The position numbers were made by a program, and so were the translations under genes. This document shows, piece after piece, positions 25,180 to 33,346 of a stretch of 64,000 nt of DNA; the first letter of the stretch is position 1; the number at the start of each line of letters is the position of its first letter. The notes beneath the pieces were generated by a model that saw nothing but the letters and a program-made list of their open reading frames with translations, made no database searches and was not told the DNA's origin. Location of the stretch: contig JANWVY010000001.1 in NCBI GenBank assembly GCA_025056455.1, positions 186,001 through 250,000 on the forward strand. The letters are read 5' to 3'. The DNA comes from Bryobacteraceae bacterium. Lineage in GTDB: Bacteria; Acidobacteriota; Terriglobia; Bryobacterales; Bryobacteraceae.

Positions 25180-26478
25180 CTAAGGTTTTGGGGTGTGGAG
25201 ACGGACCTGGGCCAGCCGGCGCTTTCCGGTCTGGATCAAAAGACCGTCGTCCGTTGTGGAGCGTGCGGCTCGGCCGCCGGCTTTCCTTGAGGCAACGCCT
25301 GGCGACTCGTCCTCGAGGGACAGCTCATAAACTTCTGGCGCATAAATCTGAGAGCGACCCGTAAGAAGCACCATGGTATCCGTCGCGGGATCATACTCGG
25401 CCATATTCCCGTTAGAATTGTCCAAGCGGGAAGCATCCATGCGCGGGCCATGGCCGGAAACCTCCAGCTCGGACCAAGTATTTGCGGCCACCGAGTACTG
25501 TCGCCAAGAATCAGTGTCCTCATAAATCAGAAAACGTCCCCGCCGTGAGTCAAAGGCAATGAAGGCAAACGAGGAAGTAAGCGGATTTGGTTTGCTTCCC
25601 GCCGGATCGAGCTTTTTCCACTTCCACGAAGTCAGGTCCAAGCGGTAGAGGTCATTGTGGGGCTTACCGTTACAGCGGTTTGCCCCGGTTCCGTTACCGG
25701 GAAGAGAGCCTTCACAGCCGCCGTAAACCCACAGATTCGCGCCATCCGACATCACAGAAGCGCCATTGAGCCGCGCTGGAGGGCAATGTGCGGACCGGTC
25801 GCAGGGCAGCTCATCTTCTCCTTTCACCCGGGAGGTGATGTCCACGTAGCGGGAGCCATCAAACTCCTCATATCTACGGACTCCGCCGCGACCCGAACAG
25901 CAGTAGTAAGAGGCATTTTGCTGGCTCACATAGACGATGGAACCCCACTGGTTTGCAGCGGAGCAATCAAATGTCGACGAACAACCGAACAAGCCAACAT
26001 TCAACCGGTCCATCAGGCTTCTGGTCTCAAGATTCCAGCGATTTGTATAACCCGCATTGAAGCCGCGACATAACTGTGCAGTTACATGCCAGGTTACTCC
26101 GTGCAAAAAGGTGTAGCCGAGAGGGTGGCCGTTCAGCGGTTCTGCAACATCGTAAGGAGGCCCGGACTGCGCGCAGTGGGCAGACTGGGTCGCTCCGTTG
26201 TCCAGTAATTTTGTCCAGCTGCGATCCACGATGGAATACCGCCACAGGGCGTTACTGTAGATACCCGCATTGGCCGACGTTCCTCCAAGCCATAACATTC
26301 CGCCGTGAATAACATCTCTCACCAGCTTCCATTGAAAGCCGCGAAAGCGAATTTCCTGAGAACCCCCACAACTCGAGGCTTGTTCTCCGCAAACGGTCGT
26401 GAGAGTCTGGCCCCAGACTCCAGCCGGCCGCCCAAAAAAGAAGAGGACGGACAAGAAAGCCAGAGAGAGCGCTGTCAT
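25180..26478 (-). CDS. Secreted Kelch-type beta-propeller protein, Cys-rich
   Basis: 432 residues. The signal peptide is MTALSLAFLSVLFFFGRPAGVWG. Several Kelch-like blades are visible, such as MLWLGGTSANAGIYSNALWRYSIVDRSW, LWVYGGCEGSLPG with NDLYRLDLTSWKWKKL, and MVLLTGRSQIYAPEVYELSL. It has many Cys residues, including two adjacent in YYCCSGRGG, so disulfide bonds outside the cytoplasm are likely. No catalytic residues of galactose oxidase are apparent. It is divergent from the TonB-dependent receptor at 26541 with 62 bases between the starts, and upstream of the DCC-domain gene on the same strand; a disulfide-related link between the two is possible but unproven. Confidence 0.7.
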   Translation of the reverse strand: MTALSLAFLSVLFFFGRPAGVWGQTLTTVCGEQASSCGGSQEIRFRGFQWKLVRDVIHGGMLWLGGTSANAGIYSNALWRYSIVDRSWTKLLDNGATQSAHCAQSGPPYDVAEPLNGHPLGYTFLHGVTWHVTAQLCRGFNAGYTNRWNLETRSLMDRLNVGLFGCSSTFDCSAANQWGSIVYVSQQNASYYCCSGRGGVRRYEEFDGSRYVDITSRVKGEDELPCDRSAHCPPARLNGASVMSDGANLWVYGGCEGSLPGNGTGANRCNGKPHNDLYRLDLTSWKWKKLDPAGSKPNPLTSSFAFIAFDSRRGRFLIYEDTDSWRQYSVAANTWSELEVSGHGPRMDASRLDNSNGNMAEYDPATDTMVLLTGRSQIYAPEVYELSLEDESPGVASRKAGGRAARSTTDDGLLIQTGKRRLAQVRLHTPKP

Positions 26479-26540
26479 TGAATTCGAGAAGCTGCCCAGT
26501 TGGAACGGAAGTGTAACCTTGAACTGCTATCATACCAGGC

Positions 26541-29537
26541 ATGTTTGGTGCAGGGTTGAGATTAGTCTGTCTCGCCGCATGCGCGACCTGCTGGCTCGCG
26601 GCGCAATCCGAAATTGGTTCGGGAACACTGAGCGGAACCGTGCTGGATGCTACCGGTGCGGCCATCTCCGGCGCGAAGGTGGTGGTTACAAATCAGAACA
26701 CCGGTCTGAAACGCGAATTCGAAACGAACGATTCCGGAGTTTACACCTTTGTTCGCCTGCCTGTTGGCAGATACACTCTAACGGTGGAAAAAACTGGCTT
26801 CAAGACGGCGATCCGCGAGGACTTAGTCATTAACGTTGGCTCGGTGGGCGCCGTCGATGTCACTCTCGAGGTAGGGGCAACGCAAGAGCGAATTACGGTC
26901 ACAGCTGACGCCACGGTCGTGGAGACCACGCGTTCGCAAACTTCCACGGTCGTAGGAGAAAAGCTCGTGCGCGACCTCCCGATCAATGGCCGGAATTTTC
27001 TCGATTTTACGACCCTCTCACCGGGCGTTGTGCGAGATCCAAGAGGAGGCGATCTTTCCTTCGGCGGACTGCGCGGCACGAATAATAGTTTTTTGATCGA
27101 TGGTGTCGATTCGAACAATTTGTTCTTCGGTCAGACGACCGGACGGCAGGGCGTTCGCAATCCTTACGCCGTAAGCCAAGATGCGGTTCAAGAATTTCAG
27201 GTGAACACGAATGGTTATGCGGCCGAAGTCGGTCGGGCCGGCGGTGGCGTCGTTAATGTCATTACGAAATCTGGCACCAATGAATTGCATGGAACCGCCT
27301 TCTTCTTTTATCGAGATACCAACTTAAACGCGAATAATTCGTTTAATAAGTCCAACGGCCGCGACCGTGCTCCCTACAAATTCCGCCAGTTTGGGGGCAA
27401 CCTCGGCGGGCCGATTCGCAAGGATAAACTGTTCTATTTCTTTAACTATGATGGGCAGAGAAACTCTGAGCCCGTGGTCTTAGTTCCGCCTCCTGGCATT
27501 CTTGCCGTCCTGCCCACGCTTTCTCCAGCTGCTCAACAGGCTTATCAGCAACTCACCAGTCGGTACTATCAGAACTATTCTCGCGGCTTGAATAACGATG
27601 TTTTTCTGGCCAAGGTCGATTGGAATGCGTCTAGGACTCAGACGGTTGGTTTGCGCTGGAACGGGAACCGGTTTACGGGCCGGAATTATGAAAATGCCGG
27701 AGCCCAGAGAGCGGTCGAAGCCACCGGCGACAGTAAAGTGATTACTGATAGTTTTGTAGCTACTTACACCCGAATTCTCGGTACAACTCGAGTGTGGGAC
27801 ATCCGCTATAACTTCACGCGTGATGACCAGCCAGGCTTTGCCAATTCCGACGCACCAGAAACGACCGTACAGCAGGGTGGCCAAAACATCATTGTTTTTG
27901 GACGAAATAATTTCAGCCCGCGCTACACAAACAGTAAGCGAAACCAGGTTATTTCCACGCTTACGAACACCGTGGGCCGTCACACCGTGAAATTTGGCGC
28001 TGACTTTAATTTTGAACGAATTGCCAATTTCTTTCCGGGACAATTTTCAGGCGTGTATCTCTTCACCAGTCTTCAGGATTTTGTGGACCGCCGGCCAGCC
28101 ACGTTCCAACAGGCGCTGCCTGGCCCCAATACGCCGGGACCCCTAACGAATCCTAATATCGACGAGTTTGCCTTTTTCGCGCAAGATCAGTGGCGGGCCA
28201 CTGATCAACTTACTCTCAACTACGGCTTGCGCTACGACATCATGAGGACCGCTAAGCCTCCCGTCCGCAATCCGCATCCACAGCTTGAGCAGGCGGACAT
28301 CCGGACCGACCGCCTGGACTTAGACACGAATAATTTTGGACCGCGGCTCGGGGTTGCTTACCGTGTATTCAAAAACTCCGACCGGCTGGTATTACGCGGT
28401 GGTTGGGGAATGTACTACGCCCGCACGCCTGCGATCTTACTGGGCACCGTTCACTCCAACAATGGCTTGTCAGTTCAAAACTATCTGTTTAGCGGCGCGG
28501 CGATTCCCGTCACCTACCCTAACATTTTGACCGCGATTCCGCCCACGGGACGCGTGCCGGTGAACATTTTCGCCGTCGAGCCGAATTACGAGTTGGGGCG
28601 CACCCAGCAATGGAGCTTCAACATCGAGGGGCGGGTGTCTGATTTTGTGATCACTCTTGGTTATTTGGGGGTAAGAGGCGACCAGTTAACTCGCTCGCGC
28701 GACCGCAATCTTGCGCCAGCGCAGCTGTTCGCGGGTACCCTCTGCAGCAATGCCAACGCCGCTGAACCCTGCGCCAACCCGACTGTTTTTCCCTACTTCC
28801 GCCGGACGGCGCCCCGCCCGTTAAGCGCCTTCAATCGCATCACACAGGTTGAAAGTAGCGCGAGCTCTTTGTACAACGGCACGTTCATTCAATTGACGCG
28901 GCGTTTTAAGAACAACTTTGAGCTCCAGACGAGTTACACGTTTTCGAAGGTTCTCGACAATGCGCCCGAAGCCACGGCTGTCCTTCCAGGCAATGCGGGC
29001 GACGACGCGAAGATCGTCTGGGACACGCTCAATCCAAACCTGGATAAGGGCCACGGGGATGCGGACATTACGCACCGCTGGGTGATGTCCGGAGTGTGGG
29101 ATCTTGCCTGGGCCAACCGCATGGAAAACCGGCTCGGCCGGTATGTTTTGGGCGGATGGCAGGTGTCTTCGATCGTTCAGGCGCAATCGGGACGGGTATT
29201 TTCGCCCCGCATCAATTTGGATCTCAACAACGATGGGAATCTCGCCAATGAACGCGTGCCTTTTGCAGCACGCAATAGCTTGCGGCTGCCCGCGCTGGCG
29301 ACGCTCGATTTTCGCATCTCCAAGGACGTGCCGCTTGCTGGGGACGGTCGAGTGAAGATCCGGTTGATTGGCGAAGCCTTTAATTTAACCAACCGCACAA
29401 ACATTACTGGTCAAAACGGGGTTCAGTTGAATGCCAATCTGGCGAACTTCCAGTTCCGTCCGAACGCCGCGTTTCGCTTCACGACCAGTACGGGGGATCC
29501 GCGAATTCTTCAGCTGGCCGCAAAAATCCTGTTTTAA
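26541..29537 (+). CDS. TonB-dependent receptor, Oar-like, intact
   Basis: 998 residues in one frame: signal peptide (MFGAGLRLVCLAACATCWLAAQ), carboxypeptidase-regulatory-like domain (GSGTLSGTVLDATGAAISGAKVVVT..., about residues 26-110), plug (DLPINGRNFLDFTTLSPGV; NVITKSGTNELHG), and a long barrel ending ILQLAAKILF. It is the intact member of the three receptors in this window and gives the reference length for the two broken ones. Oar-like receptors take up large substrates in a TonB-dependent way; the ligand is unknown. It is divergent from the Kelch gene. Confidence 0.92.
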   Translation: MFGAGLRLVCLAACATCWLAAQSEIGSGTLSGTVLDATGAAISGAKVVVTNQNTGLKREFETNDSGVYTFVRLPVGRYTLTVEKTGFKTAIREDLVINVGSVGAVDVTLEVGATQERITVTADATVVETTRSQTSTVVGEKLVRDLPINGRNFLDFTTLSPGVVRDPRGGDLSFGGLRGTNNSFLIDGVDSNNLFFGQTTGRQGVRNPYAVSQDAVQEFQVNTNGYAAEVGRAGGGVVNVITKSGTNELHGTAFFFYRDTNLNANNSFNKSNGRDRAPYKFRQFGGNLGGPIRKDKLFYFFNYDGQRNSEPVVLVPPPGILAVLPTLSPAAQQAYQQLTSRYYQNYSRGLNNDVFLAKVDWNASRTQTVGLRWNGNRFTGRNYENAGAQRAVEATGDSKVITDSFVATYTRILGTTRVWDIRYNFTRDDQPGFANSDAPETTVQQGGQNIIVFGRNNFSPRYTNSKRNQVISTLTNTVGRHTVKFGADFNFERIANFFPGQFSGVYLFTSLQDFVDRRPATFQQALPGPNTPGPLTNPNIDEFAFFAQDQWRATDQLTLNYGLRYDIMRTAKPPVRNPHPQLEQADIRTDRLDLDTNNFGPRLGVAYRVFKNSDRLVLRGGWGMYYARTPAILLGTVHSNNGLSVQNYLFSGAAIPVTYPNILTAIPPTGRVPVNIFAVEPNYELGRTQQWSFNIEGRVSDFVITLGYLGVRGDQLTRSRDRNLAPAQLFAGTLCSNANAAEPCANPTVFPYFRRTAPRPLSAFNRITQVESSASSLYNGTFIQLTRRFKNNFELQTSYTFSKVLDNAPEATAVLPGNAGDDAKIVWDTLNPNLDKGHGDADITHRWVMSGVWDLAWANRMENRLGRYVLGGWQVSSIVQAQSGRVFSPRINLDLNNDGNLANERVPFAARNSLRLPALATLDFRISKDVPLAGDGRVKIRLIGEAFNLTNRTNITGQNGVQLNANLANFQFRPNAAFRFTTSTGDPRILQLAAKILF

Positions 29538-29628
29538 CTGACGATCGCACCGTTTGTTCGAGCTCGCCAGAACAGGCTGGCCAAGAAGGCGAAGTGGCCG
29601 AACTCTGAATGTTCTGCCGTCGCACCCC

Positions 29629-32028
29629 TTACTTGCGGAGATGCGTCTCGAAGAGTTTCAAAATACGCTTGTACTCATCGGCCCAGCTGGTGGGTTGCAG
29701 GAAAGCATGATCCTCGGCGGGATAAATCGCCAGCTCCCAGTTTTCCTTGCGCAGTTCGATCAACCTCTGAACTAAACGTACAGTGTCCTGAAAATGAACA
29801 TTGACGTCCACCATGCCGTGACAAATGAGGAGGGCTCCTTTCAAACCCTCGGCATGATAGATGGGCGAAGAACGGCGGTAAGCTTCGGCATCCTTGTGGG
29901 GCAAATTCAAAATGTTGGAAGTGTAGGGGTGATTGTAGTGAGCCCAATCGGTAACCGGGCGGAGGCTGGCGCCCGCTTGAAAAACATCGGGCTGCGTGAA
30001 CATGGCCATCAAGGTAATGAATCCACCGTAGCTTCCCCCATAGATGCCAACACGCTTGGGGTCGACGCCATGTTCCCGGATCGCCCATTTCACGGCGTCG
30101 ACCTGGTCCTCGAGGTCTTTGCCTCCCATGTGGCGGTAAATCGCCGTGCGCCAGTTTCTACCGTAGCCCGCCGAGCCCCGGTAATCGACGTCGAGCACTA
30201 AGTAACCGCGCTCCATGAGTAGGTGGTGAAACAAGTACTCGCGAGCATAATTCGACCAGTAGCGGTGAACGTTCTGAAGATATCCAGCCCCGTGTACGAA
30301 CACAACCAACGGGCCGCCACGTTTGAAACCAGCCGGCTTATACATTCGCGCCGGCACCAGCACGCCGTCACGAGCCGGAATCTGAACGATGGGAACATCC
30401 AGCCAGGGATAGGTTGTAAATTCTGGTGCCGGCGACTGCGTGACGCGGCGAGCGCGGGCGCGCGGATTCGAGAGATCCTGTAAATAAAGTTCCCACGGGC
30501 GGTTGGTGTAGCTATGAATGGTGGCCAGGGCTCCGCCGTCTGGCGAAACCACAGCGCGGTGAGCCCCCGGCATCCAGGTCAACCGTTTTCGCTCTCCTCC
30601 CGCAATGGACAACTCATAAAGATGCTCTTCTCCGGGATGAACCTCGCTGGTTGTGAGGTAGAACTTTGTCCGGTCCGCTGAAAGGCTCACGTTGCGTACT
30701 TCCCAAGCGCCAGAAGTCAGTTGCGCGGTCTGACCTGTCGTCACATTCACCGTGAAGAGATGGGAATAATTGTCTTTCTCTGCCGTGTAATAAATTCTGT
30801 CGTCTGGTAGCCAGCCCCAAGTGAAGCTTGCTGGCCCGCCCACCCAGGCGTCATCATGCATTTCAGCCAGCTTCCGGCATTTGCCGTCTTTCGGATCGAC
30901 TGCAAAAATCCAAGCGTCTTTGTTATCGGTGGCGCGCGCCAGAACCGCCAGCCTGGATCCATCCTCATTCCACTGCGGCCTGGTATAGCGGACACTGCGG
31001 TCCTTGAGAGAGGGGTCCGCGCTGCTTGCCTCTACCCATCTCACTTCGCCGGTTTGCGCGTCCAGGATCGCGAGTTTACTCTGCGCTTGCTCGTCACCCA
31101 CTTTTGTGCGTGAGGGGATCTCCGCGGTGTAGGCGGTCTCAGTAATGTAGTTTGGGACGATGGTGGGTTTACTGCGTTCCGAGGATTCGGAGATCATGGC
31201 GAGAACATACGTCTCATCGGGAGACAAAAGCAGGAGGTTGACCGACTGGCGGGCGGTGAGGCGGAAGGGCTTGCGGGGGTTTTCTTTCTTGCGCTTGGCT
31301 TCGCGCTCGGCGCGCTTTTCAGCCCGCTCCCGGACGACGGAAAGCAGTTCTTTTTCCTCCTTCTTGAGAAACTCCTGGCTGTCGGTGCCTTTTTGGTCGT
31401 TCTCTTCCGTCTCTTGCTGGGGCGGAGGATCGAGGCCCAAAAATCCTCCGCCGCGAGCCGCCTCAGCCCCCCGAGTGGCCGAGGAACCACTGCCGCGCCG
31501 GATGTCGGTAAGCTGCTCGACAGAACCTTCGCGCGGGGACAGTACATACAGGTTATTGCCGCGCATGAAGCTGATGCGCTTTTCATCTCGGGTGAAGCGG
31601 GGATTGGACTCGACTTCTGCTGTGCGCGTCAAGCGGTGGCGCCGCAGCGCCATCTGGTCATACAGAAACAGGTCACCATCTTCAGCGTAGACTTTGAGTT
31701 TCCAATCTCGAGTCTCATCTCCTTCCTCCGGCGGTGCTTGTTGAGCCTCCTCTTCGGTCAGCTGGCGGAGCCCGCTCCCATCTCGATTGACGACGTAAGT
31801 CGAGTAATCCTTCAATAGGGGTTCATCGTAGCGTTTCCAGCGGAAAAACACCTTTTGACCATCGCCCGACCAGCGAATCGACTGCGGCGACCAGCCATAG
31901 AGAGCGGGGCCACGCATGATGGTATCGACGGTGAGCTCAAGCCGCGGTGAAGGGCGTGGCTGGGTGGGAGAAACTTCGGGCCAGAGCAAACAAACCGTGA
32001 GAACGACAGCCAGAGATCGATTGAGCAT
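29629..32028 (-). CDS. S9 family peptidase (prolyl oligopeptidase/dipeptidyl peptidase type), secreted
   Basis: 799 residues. The frame is open further upstream, but the ATG at 32028 follows a GGGGAG ribosome site and gives a clean signal peptide (MLNRSLAVVLTVCLLWPEVSPTQ). Residues about 25-530 form a WD40-like propeller; the C-terminal alpha/beta hydrolase has Ser666 in GIYGGSYGGF, Asp741 in HGMVDVNVHF and His774 in YPAEDHAF. A Lys/Glu-rich insertion (about residues 175-240) lies in the propeller. The family cuts oligopeptides after proline or hydrophobic residues. It starts 58 bases after the NHL gene on the same strand. Confidence 0.9.
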   Translation of the reverse strand: MLNRSLAVVLTVCLLWPEVSPTQPRPSPRLELTVDTIMRGPALYGWSPQSIRWSGDGQKVFFRWKRYDEPLLKDYSTYVVNRDGSGLRQLTEEEAQQAPPEEGDETRDWKLKVYAEDGDLFLYDQMALRRHRLTRTAEVESNPRFTRDEKRISFMRGNNLYVLSPREGSVEQLTDIRRGSGSSATRGAEAARGGGFLGLDPPPQQETEENDQKGTDSQEFLKKEEKELLSVVRERAEKRAEREAKRKKENPRKPFRLTARQSVNLLLLSPDETYVLAMISESSERSKPTIVPNYITETAYTAEIPSRTKVGDEQAQSKLAILDAQTGEVRWVEASSADPSLKDRSVRYTRPQWNEDGSRLAVLARATDNKDAWIFAVDPKDGKCRKLAEMHDDAWVGGPASFTWGWLPDDRIYYTAEKDNYSHLFTVNVTTGQTAQLTSGAWEVRNVSLSADRTKFYLTTSEVHPGEEHLYELSIAGGERKRLTWMPGAHRAVVSPDGGALATIHSYTNRPWELYLQDLSNPRARARRVTQSPAPEFTTYPWLDVPIVQIPARDGVLVPARMYKPAGFKRGGPLVVFVHGAGYLQNVHRYWSNYAREYLFHHLLMERGYLVLDVDYRGSAGYGRNWRTAIYRHMGGKDLEDQVDAVKWAIREHGVDPKRVGIYGGSYGGFITLMAMFTQPDVFQAGASLRPVTDWAHYNHPYTSNILNLPHKDAEAYRRSSPIYHAEGLKGALLICHGMVDVNVHFQDTVRLVQRLIELRKENWELAIYPAEDHAFLQPTSWADEYKRILKLFETHLRK

Positions 32029-32086
32029 GGACTCCCCAGCGTAGCGCGAGCTCACGCTGAGCGCAAAAGTCCGCTTCGAGCCTTTT

Positions 32087-32992
32087 TCAGCGGGATTTCC
32101 GGGCGAATTTTTGAACCCTCCAATTCTTGATTTCCGCCACGTAGAGCGAACCTTCTGAATCGACGCTGAGATGGTGAGCGAAGTCAAATTTTCCCGGCGA
32201 CTTGCCGAATGAGCCAAGCTCGCCCAAAATTTGGCCATCCAGGTTCACTTTTAGGACGCGGTTCTTCCATCCGTCACAGAGATAAATAGCGTCTTCTTTG
32301 GCGACGTAGTACAGGCCCCAAGGCTGACCCAGGTGAGTCCACTTGCCGAGAAACTTTCCGTTTTCGTCGAAGATCTGCACGCGGTGATTGCTGCGATCCG
32401 CCACGTAAATCCGGCCGCGACGGTCGATGGTGATATCGTGTGCAAGGTCAAACTCTCCGTCGGCAGCGCCTTTTTTACCCCAGTGCTGGACATACTCTCC
32501 CTCTGGGGTATAGCGAACGACCCGTGCATTCACATAGCCATCCGAAACATAGAAATGACCGTTGGGATGAAAGGCTAAACTGGTAGGGCGGTTGTAGGCG
32601 TACTTTGAATCGTTGTCGCCAGCCGCAGCCCCAGCGCTTGCTATTACCATCAAGAGCCGCCCGCTCGGAGAGAACTTGAGCAAGGAGTGTCCAGCAACGT
32701 CCACTAACCACACGTTGCCCCCTGGGTCGATGCGAAGGCCGTGCGAGGATTTCACTCCCAGATCTTTCCAAGCTTGCAGCATACGCCCGTTTTTATCGAA
32801 CTGGATGACGGGATGCGAGCCACGGTGAAACACCCAAACGTTATCTTGGCGGTCCACGTCAACGCCTGATACCTCGCCAAAAATGAAGCCTTTGGGTAGT
32901 TGCGGCCAATCGGGCACAAGGGTGTGAGGAAGTTGCGGGATTTGCCCTAGGCTGCAAAAGGTTACCAACGGGAGGAGAAGGAAGAGCCTCAT
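32087..32992 (-). CDS. Secreted NHL-repeat beta-propeller protein
   Basis: 301 residues with signal peptide MRLFLLLPLVTFCSLGQ. Six NHL-like blades follow: VDRQDNVWVFHRG, IDPGGNVWLVDVAGHSLLKFS, FHPNGHFYVSDGYVNARVVRYT, IDRRGRIYVADRSNHRVQIFD, KEDAIYLCDGWKNRVLKVN, and VDSEGSLYVAEIKNWRVQKF. The closest enzyme relatives are peptidyl-alpha-hydroxyglycine alpha-amidating lyases, but I would not claim that activity. Its 5' leader would contain the long stem structure at 33030-33099 if transcription starts upstream of it. The S9 peptidase lies just downstream. Confidence 0.82.
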   Translation of the reverse strand: MRLFLLLPLVTFCSLGQIPQLPHTLVPDWPQLPKGFIFGEVSGVDVDRQDNVWVFHRGSHPVIQFDKNGRMLQAWKDLGVKSSHGLRIDPGGNVWLVDVAGHSLLKFSPSGRLLMVIASAGAAAGDNDSKYAYNRPTSLAFHPNGHFYVSDGYVNARVVRYTPEGEYVQHWGKKGAADGEFDLAHDITIDRRGRIYVADRSNHRVQIFDENGKFLGKWTHLGQPWGLYYVAKEDAIYLCDGWKNRVLKVNLDGQILGELGSFGKSPGKFDFAHHLSVDSEGSLYVAEIKNWRVQKFARKSR

Positions 32993-33029
32993 GCCGCTGA
33001 GGCTATTCTAGGCCGCAGTAAGTTGTCAA

Positions 33030-33099
33030 TTCCGGGCCACCCCCGCTGGGGCTACCGGCGGCGAGAGGAGAGCCGCCGACAGCGGGTTGCGACCCGGAA
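33030..33099. promoter_or_regulatory. Long three-part stem structure in intergenic DNA
   Basis: Three nested seven-base-pair stems: TTCCGGG (33030-33036) with CCCGGAA (33093-33099), CCCGCTG (33042-33048) with CAGCGGG (33080-33086), and CGGCGGC (33056-33062) with GCCGCCG (33072-33078). The internal loops are 5/6 and 7/1 bases and the end loop is nine bases. It lies between the divergent NHL gene and tRNA-Thr. There is no T tract on either strand, so it is not a standard terminator. On the minus strand it may be a leader element of the NHL gene. Confidence 0.45.
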
Positions 33100-33122
33100 G
33101 GCAGATCCGCAGGCAGAACCAT

Positions 33123-33152
33123 TTGGTCTCAGCCAGGTGGCTGCGCTACCAT
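33123..33152 (+). promoter_or_regulatory. Possible housekeeping promoter of tRNA-Thr
   Basis: TTGGTC (33123-33128), an 18-base spacer and TACCAT (33147-33152) match sigma-70-type boxes at four of six positions each. The predicted RNA start lies about five bases before the tRNA. Confidence 0.35.
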
Positions 33153-33163
33153 GGAAAACGTGT

Positions 33164-33239
33164 GCTGGCGTAGCTCAGTAGGTAGAGCGTCTGATTTGTA
33201 ATCAGATGGTCGGGGGTTCGATTCCCTCCGCCAGCTCCA
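33164..33239 (+). tRNA. tRNA-Thr (anticodon TGT)
   Basis: A complete cloverleaf of 76 bases: acceptor arm GCTGGCG (33164-33170) pairs with CGCCAGC (33229-33235), the D-loop has TAGGTAGAGC, and the anticodon stem TCTGA/TCAGA encloses the loop TTTGTAA, giving anticodon TGT (reads ACA, Thr). The T-arm has GGTTCGATTCC, and a 3' CCA is encoded in the DNA (33237-33239). It stands alone, without other tRNAs nearby. Confidence 0.97.
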
Positions 33240-33288
33240 TTCCGTAGGCGCGGGGCCCAGCGGCCAGCGCGAATCCTCCCTGAAAAAG

Positions 33289-33319
33289 ACCCTCGCCCAG
33301 AACATGTATCGAGGGTTTT
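33289..33319. terminator. Bidirectional intrinsic terminator between tRNA-Thr and PQQ-propeller gene
   Basis: ACCCTCG (33289-33295) pairs with CGAGGGT (33310-33316) around a 14-base loop. TTTT follows on the plus strand, and A-run 33283-33287 gives a T5 run on the minus strand. It can stop both the tRNA message and the convergent gene that ends at 33347. Confidence 0.7.
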
Positions 33320-33346
33320 GAGCGGGGCAAGTCTGTGCGCAAGCTG

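Noticed and set aside
31160-31690. 176-codon plus-strand frame opposite the S9 peptidase
   Set aside because: Low-complexity Ser/Arg product, opposite a gene with a full catalytic triad.
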